Shown: piece after piece, positions 15,286 to 22,627 of the stretch
Layout: each line of letters starts with the position of its first letter
How positions within the stretch are numbered: the stretch's first letter is position 1
DNA from: an uncultured Clostridium sp.
GTDB taxonomy: Bacteria; Bacillota; Clostridia; Lachnospirales; Lachnospiraceae
Assembly: GCA_900541315.1 (NCBI GenBank)
Contig: UQJF01000035.1
Location: 1-23,631, forward strand
Direction: 5' to 3'
Length of the DNA: 23,631 nucleotides
Made by a program: the position numbers and the translations under genes
Notes under the pieces: model-generated
Databases searched by the model: none
What the model saw: only the letters and a program-made list of their open reading frames with translations
What the model was told of the DNA's origin: nothing

Positions 15286-17262
15286 TTACTTTGCGTAAGA
15301 ATTAATGTCTACATCTGCAACATCCTCATTCTGTGGAGCTGCCTGAAGAGCCTTTACACTTAAGCTGATCTTGTGATCATCTTCATTGAAATCTACAACC
15401 TTAGCCTCGATCTCCTGGCCGATCTTTAATACATCAGCTGGTTTCTCGATATGCTCTCTGGAAATCTGGGATACATGAAGCAGTGCGTCAACACCTGGCT
15501 CTAACTCTACGAAAGCGCCAAAGTCAGTCATACGAGCAACACGTCCAGTCACTACGCTGCCTGCTGCATACTTCTCAGCTGCATGTGCCCAAGGATTAGC
15601 CTCTGGGAACTTTAAACTTAATGCGATCTTCTCGCCCTGGATATCTTTGATCAGAACAGTTACTTTATCACCGGACTTGAATACCTTCTTAGGATTCTCA
15701 ACGCGGCCCCAGCTCATCTCTGAGATATGAAGCAGACCATCAGCTCCGCCTAAGTCAATGAATGCACCGAAGTCTGTTACATTCTTAACAGTTCCTTCTA
15801 CCTTATCACCAACCTGGATCTTGGAGAACAGCTCTTCTTTCAGTTTAGCCTTTTCAGCAACTAATAACTGCTTTCTATCGCCAATGATTCTTCTTCTCTT
15901 AGGATTGAACTCAGTAATTACAAACTGGATTTCCTGTCCTGCATACTTGGAAAGATCCTTCTCATAAGTATCAGATACAAGGCTTGCCGGGATAAATACT
16001 CTGGAGCCTTCTACTTCAACGCTTAAACCGCCATCTAATACCTGAGCTACTTTCGCAGTCAGAACTTCCTGATTCTCAAATGCCTCTTCCAGACGCTTAT
16101 TGCCTCTGTCAGCTGCCATACGCTTGTAAGATAAGGATACCATGCCAACACCATCGTTCAGCTTGATAACCTTAGCTTCCATTTCTTCACCAACCTGTAC
16201 CTTGGTAGTTAAATCTACACTATTGTCATTGCTGTACTCGTCACGGGTGATAACGCCCTCAGACTTGTTGCCCGCAATGCTCAGAATAATCTCATCTTTA
16301 TTAACTTCGATGACCTGACCGGTAACTATCTCTCCTGTACGTATTGGTTTGGTGGATTCTTCCTCTTCCTTTAATAACTCTGCAAAACTCTGCTCTGCCA
16401 TTCTGGTATGAACCTCCTCAATAATCTTTTTTGGGGTGGATGCCCCAGCTGTAATACCTACGCTGCGCACAGAAGATACACTGTCAGGATCTAAATCGCC
16501 GAGTGTCTGAATGTAAAATGTGTTTTCACATTCCTTGAGACAGATTTCGTAAAGCTTCTGGGTGTTGGAAGAATGTCTGCCACCAATGACGATCATAGCC
16601 TCCACCGAAGATGCGATACGTGCTGCCTCCACTTGTCTTTCCTGTGTTGCATTGCAAATCGTATTTAAAACACTACTATCATAACCCTTTTTCAAAATTT
16701 TTTCAACTAATTCTTGAAATTTGTTGTAATTAAATGTCGTCTGGGATACGATACAAAGCTTTTTCCCCTCTGGAAGGTTATATTCTTTTGCATCAGCCTC
16801 ATTTTCTATAACTACAGTGTCACCATTTCCCCATCCACGGATGCCTTCTACCTCCGGATGTATTGGACTGCCGATAATAACGACCGCTTCCCCGGCGCCT
16901 GAATGTTCATCTACGATCTTGTGGATCTTTTTTACAAAGGGACAGGTGGCATCTACAACATTTACCTTCCGTGAATTTAAAATATCATAAATGTAACGGC
17001 TTACCCCGTGAGAGCGGATGACCACAGTTCCCTGTCCTTCTGGAAGGTTTTTAAGGTCTTCCTCTGTATCTAATACCCTGACTCCCTTTTCTTCCAGATC
17101 ACGGACCACTTCTTCATTGTGGATGATCGGGCCATAAGTATAAATGGGACCCTGGGCTTTTCCCTCATTTACAGCCTTGATCTGCTCATAGACCCGTTCC
17201 ACTGCACGCTCTACCCCAAAGCAGAATCCGGCACTTTTTGCGACAATGACCTGACGCTCCAT
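15286..17262 (-). CDS. ispH: IspH (HMBPP reductase) fused to four S1 domains
   Basis: Residues 1-285 are 4-hydroxy-3-methylbut-2-enyl diphosphate reductase, the last enzyme of the MEP isoprenoid pathway. All three iron-sulfur cysteines are in place: C14 (SAGFCFGVERA), C107 (VDATCPFVKK) and C203 (TICNATQERQ). From about 309 there are four S1 RNA-binding domains (about 309-380, 399-466, 484-552, 568-638). The last two have the best consensus (VTDFGAFIDL, MTDFGAFVEL and DGLLHISEM). This fused form is known in Clostridia and may stand in for ribosomal protein S1. I start at the ATG at 17262, which overlaps the cmk stop by one base (TAATG) and has GGAGG 8 nt upstream. The ATG at 17271 abuts the GGAGG and would be untranslatable. 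Confidence 0.95.
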   Translation of the reverse strand: MERQVIVAKSAGFCFGVERAVERVYEQIKAVNEGKAQGPIYTYGPIIHNEEVVRDLEEKGVRVLDTEEDLKNLPEGQGTVVIRSHGVSRYIYDILNSRKVNVVDATCPFVKKIHKIVDEHSGAGEAVVIIGSPIHPEVEGIRGWGNGDTVVIENEADAKEYNLPEGKKLCIVSQTTFNYNKFQELVEKILKKGYDSSVLNTICNATQERQVEAARIASSVEAMIVIGGRHSSNTQKLYEICLKECENTFYIQTLGDLDPDSVSSVRSVGITAGASTPKKIIEEVHTRMAEQSFAELLKEEEESTKPIRTGEIVTGQVIEVNKDEIILSIAGNKSEGVITRDEYSNDNSVDLTTKVQVGEEMEAKVIKLNDGVGMVSLSYKRMAADRGNKRLEEAFENQEVLTAKVAQVLDGGLSVEVEGSRVFIPASLVSDTYEKDLSKYAGQEIQFVITEFNPKRRRIIGDRKQLLVAEKAKLKEELFSKIQVGDKVEGTVKNVTDFGAFIDLGGADGLLHISEMSWGRVENPKKVFKSGDKVTVLIKDIQGEKIALSLKFPEANPWAHAAEKYAAGSVVTGRVARMTDFGAFVELEPGVDALLHVSQISREHIEKPADVLKIGQEIEAKVVDFNEDDHKISLSVKALQAAPQNEDVADVDINSYAK

Positions 17263-17954
17263 TATGCACATCCTCCAGCTGCCTTATATCCCTTTTCACG
17301 GACGATCTTTAAGATTTCCTCTACCACCTGGTCCAGTGTCATAGAAGAAGTATCAAGAAGGACTGCATCCTCTGCCTGTTTTAACGGAGAATGTTCCCTG
17401 TGCATATCCCTGTAATCTCTGTCTTCAATGTCCTTTTCGATCTCTTTTAAATCTGCTTCCATGCCCTTTTCCAGCAATTCCTTATAACGGCGGACCGCTC
17501 TTACCTCTACAGAAGCTGTAAGATAAATCTTCGCAGGTGCATCAGGAAGTACACAGGTTCCAATATCCCTTCCGTCCATGATCACATTTTCCTTAGCTGC
17601 CAACTGTTTCTGAAGTTCTACCAGCTTTTCTCTTACAGGCATATAGCCAGATACTGCAGATGCCATATTGCCTACTTCTTCTGTACGGATCAAACCTGAA
17701 ACATCTTCTCCGTTTAAAAGTACCTGCTGTACGCCCTCCTGATAGCGGATCGTCACGTCTACTTCCGGGCATGATCTTCCGATTTCTTCTGCTTCCTTTG
17801 GATCTACCCCCTTTCTTAAGAAATAAAGGGCCATAGCACGATACATTGCCCCTGTGTCAACATATACAAAGCCAAGTTCCTTTGCCACCAGCTTTGCAAT
17901 GGTACTTTTTCCAGCTCCTGCTGGTCCGTCTACTGCAATATTAAAATGGTTCAT
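17262..17954 (-). CDS. cmk: Cytidylate kinase
   Basis: Cmk phosphorylates CMP and dCMP for nucleotide recycling. The 230-residue protein starts with the P-loop DGPAGAGKSTIAKLVA (9-24) followed by YVDTGAMYRA. The VIMDGRDIGTCVLPDA block, which contacts the base, is intact, and the C-terminal lid has RDYRDMHREHSPLKQAEDAVLLDTSSMTLDQV. It overlaps ispH-S1 by one base, an order (cmk then IspH-S1 or rpsA) widespread in bacteria. About 64 nt separate it from the flavoprotein gene upstream, so the three probably form one operon. Confidence 0.96.
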   Translation of the reverse strand: MNHFNIAVDGPAGAGKSTIAKLVAKELGFVYVDTGAMYRAMALYFLRKGVDPKEAEEIGRSCPEVDVTIRYQEGVQQVLLNGEDVSGLIRTEEVGNMASAVSGYMPVREKLVELQKQLAAKENVIMDGRDIGTCVLPDAPAKIYLTASVEVRAVRRYKELLEKGMEADLKEIEKDIEDRDYRDMHREHSPLKQAEDAVLLDTSSMTLDQVVEEILKIVREKGYKAAGGCA

Positions 17955-18018
17955 CTAGGTATTCTCCTTTAACTTTCATATAGCAATGTCACCTATCAGA
18001 CGATATTGCATGTTTTTC

Positions 18019-19299
18019 TTAGTTTTCCTGTGTTTTTTCTGCCGCTGCTTTTCCAGCCAACCAACCTGTAGACCATGCGATCTGCAGGTTAAATCCTCCG
18101 GTCACTGCATCCACATCCAGAACTTCTCCTGCAAAATACAGATTTTCTGTTTTTTTTGCTTCCATGGTAGAAGGATTAATCCCCTTTACATCTACTCCCC
18201 CCTGGGTAATGATAGCCTCTTTAAAGGGACGTAAACCTGTCAGGGTAAATGTAAGCGCCTTGGTAGACTGTACCAGATGGCGCCGCTCTTCTTTGGTGAT
18301 CTCATTTACCTGCTTATCCGGATCAATACCGCTGCGTTCTATGATAACCGGGACCAGTTTTGCAGGATATAAATGATTTAAGCTGTTTTTAAACTGTTTA
18401 TTCTTCGCTTCTGCAAAATCCCTTAAAATACGTTCATCTAACTGTTCTTCTGTAAGCGCCGGTTTTAAGTCAATAGACAGCTTTAACGGGGTCTTCCCAA
18501 TAGCTTTTGCGCAGAAAGAGCTGGCGCTTAACATAAGAGGGCCGCTGACACCAAAATGGGTAAACAGCATTTCCCCAAAATCACGATACAGTTCTTTTTT
18601 GCCGTTAGATATGGCTGCTTCCACATTTTTGAGAGAAAGGCCCTGAAGGGATTTAACAGTTTCCAATTCTGCTGCTTCAAAGGGTACTAAAGCCGGCAAA
18701 AGGGCTGTTACCTTAAGTCCTGCATCCTGTGCCCACTGATATCCGTCTCCTGTAGATCCTGTAGAAGGATAAGACATACCACCGGTGGCTACAATAACGC
18801 AGTCAGCAGCAATGGCTGTCTTTTTTCCATTTTCTTCCAGAAAAATACCCTTGCAGATAGTCTTATCATCTTCGGTTACAAGGTTTAAGCCCTTTACCTC
18901 TTTACGAAAATGTACTTTTACATTTTCTTTCTTTAATGTGCGTTCTAACGCTGCGATCACGTCGGAGGAATGATCCGATACAGGGAATACTCTTTTTCCT
19001 CTCTCAATCTTCAGGTGCAGTCCTGCATCTTCCAAAAACTGCATCATATCTTCATTGGTAAAACCATAAAAGCTGCTGAACATAAATTTTTTATTAGTGA
19101 TCACTGCCCCAAACAGCTCATCCATGTCACCAGCATTAGTTACATTGCAACGGCCCTTTCCTGTAATAAAGATCTTTTTGCCCAGTTTTTCATTTTTCTC
19201 ATAGAGACTGACCGCGCAGCCTTCCTTCGCTGCCGCGATCGCCGCGATCATACCAGCGGCACCGCCTCCAATGACAATTATATTTTTTTGGTTGTTCAT
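18019..19299 (-). CDS. HI0933/BaiN-family flavoprotein (second paralogue)
   Basis: The protein has 426 residues and is complete and compact: IIVIGGGAAGMIAAIAAAK (7-25), GKKIFITGKGRCNVTNAGD, FRKEVKGLNL, DCVIVATGGMSYPSTGSTGDG in the middle and DVDAVTGGFNLQIAWSTGWLAGKAAAE at the end. It belongs to the same family as 4304-5788 but is a separate lineage and lacks the lysine-rich tail. The substrate is not known. It is the first gene of the cmk/ispH-S1 operon; an extended -10 lies upstream, and AGGAAA lies 8 nt before the ATG. Confidence 0.9.
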   Translation of the reverse strand: MNNQKNIIVIGGGAAGMIAAIAAAKEGCAVSLYEKNEKLGKKIFITGKGRCNVTNAGDMDELFGAVITNKKFMFSSFYGFTNEDMMQFLEDAGLHLKIERGKRVFPVSDHSSDVIAALERTLKKENVKVHFRKEVKGLNLVTEDDKTICKGIFLEENGKKTAIAADCVIVATGGMSYPSTGSTGDGYQWAQDAGLKVTALLPALVPFEAAELETVKSLQGLSLKNVEAAISNGKKELYRDFGEMLFTHFGVSGPLMLSASSFCAKAIGKTPLKLSIDLKPALTEEQLDERILRDFAEAKNKQFKNSLNHLYPAKLVPVIIERSGIDPDKQVNEITKEERRHLVQSTKALTFTLTGLRPFKEAIITQGGVDVKGINPSTMEAKKTENLYFAGEVLDVDAVTGGFNLQIAWSTGWLAGKAAAEKTQEN

Positions 19300-19369
19300 G
19301 TATTATGTTTCCTTTATTTATATTGGCTTTTCACTTATCCTGATCTATAGAATACAGAACCTGTCTGTT

Positions 19370-19378
19370 AGTATAGCA
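19370..19378 (-). promoter_or_regulatory. Extended -10 promoter for the flavoprotein-cmk-ispH operon
   Basis: On the minus strand TGCTATACT (complement of 19370-19378) is an extended -10 box (TGnTATACT). The -35 (ATTCTT, 17-nt spacing) is weak, which is usual with an extended -10. It predicts a 5' leader of about 60 nt before the ATG at 19299. I see no riboswitch in that leader. Confidence 0.55.
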
Positions 19379-19455
19379 TACTTATTTATAAAAAGAATAC
19401 CAAACATGCTCCTTTTTTGAAATTTTCAAATACAAAATATGTTCGTTTCTTTTTA

Positions 19456-19484
19456 TTGACTTTTTGCTATTATGGGGGTACAAT
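19456..19484 (+). promoter_or_regulatory. Strong sigma-A promoter pointing into the antisense of the next gene
   Basis: TTGACT (19456-19461), a 17-nt spacer and TACAAT (19479-19484) form a near-consensus vegetative promoter. It fires rightward, but no plus-strand gene follows. The transcript would run antisense to the 19506-20045 gene. It is either an antisense RNA promoter or a promoter whose own gene was displaced when accessory DNA inserted just to its right. Confidence 0.7.
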
Positions 19485-19505
19485 CATAGTTAAGAAATGG
19501 GTTTT

Positions 19506-20045
19506 TTACTGAGTAATGTCTTCGGACTGGAAAAGGGTGCTCGTTTCTTTTTTTATGTTCATTATATCATACAGATACATTTTACCATCTTTTGCATGTC
19601 GAATAACCATTATTACATTAAAAACATTATATCTTTCAATTTCTCCAACTTCGTTAAACACTGGCAAAGCAAATCTTGACTCATAACGATACCAACCATA
19701 CATTGCATCTATAGTATGTTTTTCTTTATAATTTTCAGTAAATTTCTTTCCAGCTGCAATTTCAATCAATTCTGGTAATCCCTGTGCGGCATTAGCTTTT
19801 GCCTTCGCATTTGCTCCTTTTAAAATATGGGTATAATTTGAGTGGGTATACTCATCCGGTAAATCTGTTCCAATATAAACTGCATCATTGCTATCATCAA
19901 TTGTGTAGATATCACCTACATATTGTTTTAGATATTTTTCAACATCCTCCCATTTTACAGATCTTTTCCCTTTGAATATGATGTCATGAATAAATACCGT
20001 TTTCTTTCCATCTATATCCTTGATTACATTTACTTTTCTTTCCAC
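19506..20045 (-). CDS. Putative BECR-type nuclease domain protein
   Basis: This is a 179-residue protein starting at GTG (20045), with AGGAGG 5 nt upstream. It has no signal peptide and no membrane segment. Residues about 50-95 hold TDLPDEYTHSNYTHIL and AKANAAQGLPELIEIA. Residues 100-165 hold KKHT-type KEKHTIDAMYGWYRYESRFALPV and ERYNVFNVIMVIRHAKDGKMYLYDI. The block H110, W118, Y119, R120 and a strand-rich ending recalls the Barnase/EndoU/colicin/RelE-like (BECR) nuclease domains found at the ends of phage and conjugative polyvalent proteins. I recall this sequence type there but cannot verify it. Standing alone and beside an HTH gene with shared operators, it fits a toxin or effector role. 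It could instead be an immunity or regulatory protein. Confidence 0.5.
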   Translation of the reverse strand: MERKVNVIKDIDGKKTVFIHDIIFKGKRSVKWEDVEKYLKQYVGDIYTIDDSNDAVYIGTDLPDEYTHSNYTHILKGANAKAKANAAQGLPELIEIAAGKKFTENYKEKHTIDAMYGWYRYESRFALPVFNEVGEIERYNVFNVIMVIRHAKDGKMYLYDIMNIKKETSTLFQSEDITQ

Positions 20046-20070
20046 GTCTACCTCCTTCTGTTTTACTTGA

Positions 20071-20089
20071 ATATACGCATTGCGTTATG
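20071..20089. promoter_or_regulatory. Second palindromic operator, upstream of the BECR-like gene
   Basis: The core ACGCA-T-TGCGT (centre 20080) lies 26 nt before the GTG start of the 19506-20045 gene. It shares the 14-nt string ACGCATTGCGTTAT with the perfect palindrome at 20371-20389, exactly 300 bp away. One half-site is slightly degenerate (ATATACGCA). The same protein most likely binds both sites. Confidence 0.7.
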
Positions 20090-20153
20090 TTAGAAGCAAA
20101 AAAATAAAACATTACATCACAGTTAATAATAAACAGTCATTAGTAAAATTGTT

Positions 20154-20351
20154 CTATTTACCTGTTCTTTCGATTCGACATTCTATCTCTGCTCTATACT
20201 TTAATAAACGTAACAAATAATCCGGAAGTTCTCTTTTCTCTGCTTCCCAATCTTGAACAGTACGATACGGAATACCATAATAATCACTAAATTCACGTCT
20301 GTTCATTCCCATTTTTTCTCTTAATTCTTTTACTTCTTTTCCTCTACTCAT
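20154..20351 (-). CDS. Cro/C1-like HTH regulator
   Basis: This is a 65-residue protein consisting almost entirely of an XRE-type helix-turn-helix: VKELREKMGMNRREFSDYYG (scaffold and helix 2), then IPYRTVQDWEAEKRELPDYLL (recognition helix and following helix). It has no catalytic or sensory extension, as expected for an antitoxin-like repressor. The start at 20351 has GGGAG 9 nt upstream. Its own promoter (TTGACA-17-TACCAT) carries a 19-bp perfect palindrome over the predicted start point, so it is probably autorepressed. The next gene on the strand, 109 nt downstream, has a related palindrome. Confidence 0.85.
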   Translation of the reverse strand: MSRGKEVKELREKMGMNRREFSDYYGIPYRTVQDWEAEKRELPDYLLRLLKYRAEIECRIERTGK

Positions 20352-20370
20352 GATAAAACTCTCCCATCAA

Positions 20371-20389
20371 AATAACGCATTGCGTTATT
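20371..20389. promoter_or_regulatory. 19-bp perfect palindromic operator for the HTH regulator
   Basis: AATAACGCATTGCGTTATT is a perfect palindrome with a 1-bp centre at 20380. It sits just after the -10 of the HTH gene promoter, overlapping the predicted transcription start, which is where a bound repressor would block initiation. The half-site TGCGTTAT recurs at 20081-20088. Confidence 0.8.
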
Positions 20390-20391
20390 TA

Positions 20392-20420
20392 ATGGTACCC
20401 GATATATGCTCTGTTGTCAA
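20392..20420 (-). promoter_or_regulatory. Sigma-A promoter of the HTH gene
   Basis: On the minus strand TTGACA (complement of 20415-20420), a 17-nt spacer and TACCAT (20392-20397) make a good vegetative promoter. The palindromic operator begins 2 nt downstream of the -10. Confidence 0.75.
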
Positions 20421-20464
20421 TCCGCTATATTCTCACCTCTCATCATATTTTCGCCCATATATCT

Positions 20465-20532
20465 TTATGAAATTGAAAAGACAGGTCCGAATCCCTTGTA
20501 AATCAAGGCTTTTCGTCCTGTCATTAATATAA
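20465..20532 (-). pseudogene. Possible C-terminal remnant of the IS-interrupted gene
   Basis: If the insertion sequence and one ATATAA duplicate are removed, the reading frame of the 22645-23170 fragment continues in frame into LMTGRKALIYKGFGPVFSIS and a stop at 20465. This fits an insertion into one gene. The stretch is only about 20 codons and overlaps a strong hairpin, so chance is possible. Confidence 0.35.
20480..20522 (-). terminator. Nested hairpin followed by TTTT, minus strand
   Basis: On the minus strand GACAGG/CCTGTC, CGAA/TTCG and CCTTG/CAAGG pair around an ATTTA loop, and the structure is followed by TTTT. It could terminate transcripts of the interrupted accessory gene before the HTH gene. 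Alternatively it is a recombination or attachment site. Confidence 0.5.
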
Positions 20533-20569
20533 CATTGTGAACTCTGCAAAAAAGTTACACTAAAAACCA

Positions 20570-20782
20570 TCATGGGCTCAAAAACGTCATAATCTCATCA
20601 AAATTTTTGCCGCTCTTCAGATAGGCTTCCATGATGGTGTCAGCTTCAATTCGGCGTTTCTGTTCCTGCAGTTCCTCAAGCTTTTCTGCAAGTTTATCAT
20701 ATCGGTCTTGCAGCCTGGACATATCCGATTTCACTTTGGAAATTTCGGTTTCAATTGTCTCGATCGTCTTCTTCCTCGCCAT
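20570..20782 (-). CDS. Small coiled-coil accessory ORF of the IS
   Basis: This 70-residue protein is mostly one long charged helix with heptad-like spacing (KVKSDMSRLQDRYDKLAEKL, then EELQEQKRRIEAD). It ends in a short MEAYLKSGKNFDEIMTFL segment, which looks like a small helical hairpin. The start at 20782 lies 32 bases inside the 3' end of the transposase in another frame, with GGAGG 9 nt upstream. The stop is next to the left inverted repeat. It therefore belongs to the insertion sequence and is probably translationally coupled to the transposase. The ending recalls small coiled-coil proteins (such as DUF4315) of conjugative elements, though I would not assign it. A role in transposase binding or control is a guess. 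Confidence 0.75.
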   Translation of the reverse strand: MARKKTIETIETEISKVKSDMSRLQDRYDKLAEKLEELQEQKRRIEADTIMEAYLKSGKNFDEIMTFLSP

Positions 20783-22496
20783 TATCCTGCGCCTCCTTGC
20801 TTATGTATGACTGGCTGATATTCAGCAGTTTACTATATTCCTCAGCTCTTTTTTTGATGTCTGTTTCATCAAGTCCAAAAGAGTTCAGAATTAACTTCTG
20901 CGTCCTGGTAACTGCATGATCTAATTTATAGTTTCTACCATTACGGCGGACCATTTCAATCTTTTCAAGCTCACGGATTGCGGCTGGAACAGTCATATAC
21001 TTTTGTTTTGTCTCCATTCGGATCATTTGTTCTTTAAGAAGATTATAAATCCGATTACGGACAATCAAAGCTACAAATTCTATAAAAATTTTAGATGACA
21101 TGCTTTGCGATGACTGAACACGTTCGCTTTTGGAGCCAATAAATGTCTTATCAGATTGAAAAAGTTTTTCCGAAATATCCCGCCCTTTATACTGGATCAG
21201 AGCCTGAGATGCTGTCATTTTCTCAGAAGTAATGATGCAAAAGTATCCGCACAGCTGCAACTCTCGCTCAATCACATCGGTTCGTTCATCAGCACCCAGA
21301 AAATTTCCCTGTTTGCTATAATGCAGATGAAAGTACTCCTGATAGGTTTTACCAAACTTTTCATCTTTTCCGATGTGTCTGTCCATGAACTGCCGCAGCT
21401 TCTCAATCCGTTGTTCCAGATGTTCCCGCTCAGCGGCCTGCTTCGATGGATTGTAATAAATGTGGAAATATCTTTCCGCAGTATCGTCTTCATAAAGCCT
21501 GGCTGTCGTTGTGATACCATACACTTTGTACGCACGAATTGCGGATTCCCGCTTCGTTTCAAATGTTCCTCGGTTTTCAAGCACAAGAGAAGATACCAGT
21601 GTTTTGCAGCCTCTGCACATGATAATGAATGAGTATCCATTTTCATCAATGTAACGGATATTTTCTTTGCTGAAATAGCCGCGGTCAAGGATAAAACCGA
21701 TCTGCTTATATCCGTACTCCAGAACCTTATCAACCATAAAAGTGAACTGGGATACATCTGTAACAGAACCCGGATACTCTTCATAAAAGAGCGGAATCCG
21801 GTTGGTTTTATCCATGGCGATTGATAGATTGAATACTGGAAATCCCTTATCATCCTTGGCTTTTCCAAACTCGACAATGTCGATGTCTCCTGCTTCACTG
21901 TTCTTGTTCGTGGAATCATAAGAAACATAGACTCTGCTCTTATGATCGCGCCCGGCATTCCAGTCATCCAGGAATCTAATGCACTGATCTTTTGAGATTG
22001 CATTAAGGAGACGGCAGACCTTAGAATCACTGTATATCGTCATTTTATCTGTCATAAGAGGATGGGTAAACGCAAAATCCGGATAGTATTGTCCCGCGTT
22101 TTCTTCTTCGATGATCAGGTAAGAAACAAGATCCAGAATCAGTCCGGTGTCGCTGCCAAAACGTTTTTGGAGCATCGGAATAAGCTTATACTCGTTCAGT
22201 ATCTTTTGGATAATAACGCATGAACCAATCTTAAGACAACAGCTCCGATAAGCCAGCGGCAGTTCTTCCGGTAACTCCACCTCTGGAAAATAACTTTGAA
22301 ATCTTTCGTTTGGAAACATAAGCGTGGAATCAGATGAAGACATTTTCCCAACGATAGTTCTTAGCGGTACGGAGTATTGTTTTTCCGGGTGATATTCACT
22401 GCCGTATTGATACAGAATGTAGGTTGTAGTTCCCTTTTTCTTTGCGATGATTTTACCCTTTATTTCAGGAATTTTGACTGTAGTATTGAGGTACAT
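20751..22496 (-). CDS. IS1634-family DDE transposase
   Basis: This 581-residue transposase has a full IS4-superfamily catalytic set. D194 is in VYVSYDSTNKN, D271 in GFILDRGYFSKENI and E443 in the signature YKGRDISEKLFQSDK, in which Y436, R439, E443 and K450 give exact Y-2-R-3-E-6-K spacing. The N-terminal ~190 residues bind the ends, and a long beta-rich insertion lies between D271 and E443, as usual in this family. The start at 22496 has AGGAGG 4 nt upstream. No frameshift or premature stop is seen, so it is likely functional. Confidence 0.93.
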   Translation of the reverse strand: MYLNTTVKIPEIKGKIIAKKKGTTTYILYQYGSEYHPEKQYSVPLRTIVGKMSSSDSTLMFPNERFQSYFPEVELPEELPLAYRSCCLKIGSCVIIQKILNEYKLIPMLQKRFGSDTGLILDLVSYLIIEEENAGQYYPDFAFTHPLMTDKMTIYSDSKVCRLLNAISKDQCIRFLDDWNAGRDHKSRVYVSYDSTNKNSEAGDIDIVEFGKAKDDKGFPVFNLSIAMDKTNRIPLFYEEYPGSVTDVSQFTFMVDKVLEYGYKQIGFILDRGYFSKENIRYIDENGYSFIIMCRGCKTLVSSLVLENRGTFETKRESAIRAYKVYGITTTARLYEDDTAERYFHIYYNPSKQAAEREHLEQRIEKLRQFMDRHIGKDEKFGKTYQEYFHLHYSKQGNFLGADERTDVIERELQLCGYFCIITSEKMTASQALIQYKGRDISEKLFQSDKTFIGSKSERVQSSQSMSSKIFIEFVALIVRNRIYNLLKEQMIRMETKQKYMTVPAAIRELEKIEMVRRNGRNYKLDHAVTRTQKLILNSFGLDETDIKKRAEEYSKLLNISQSYISKEAQDNGEEEDDRDN

Positions 22497-22506
22497 GACT
22501 CCTCCT

Positions 22507-22535
22507 ATATTTGGTGTAACCGTTACACTAAATAT
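22507..22535. promoter_or_regulatory. 29-bp near-perfect palindrome in the transposase leader
   Basis: ATATTT-G-GTGTAAC-C-GTTACAC-T-AAATAT is symmetric apart from one mismatched pair and a central base. It lies directly upstream of the transposase ribosome binding site. The 11-nt word GTTACACTAAA of its right arm (22522-22532) also occurs in the left inverted repeat (20554-20564). The right inverted repeat has GTTCCACTAAA. This suggests a transposase binding site used for autoregulation, or an RNA hairpin that limits translation. Confidence 0.65.
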
Positions 22536-22627
22536 AGCATATCCTTACCGAAAATACAAGTCTCAAACATCGCATATTTGCTTGTTTTTTATGAAGCAAC
22601 ACCTTGAATTATCGGTTTTAGTGGAAC

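Noticed and set aside
20465..20532. Calling the ~20-codon extension a confirmed gene end
   Set aside because: It overlaps a strong terminator-like hairpin, and 20 open codons can occur by chance; it is kept only as a low-confidence remnant.
21272..22030. 252-codon minus-strand ORF inside the transposase
   Set aside because: It lies wholly within the transposase, in another frame; the transposase frame has complete catalytic motifs.
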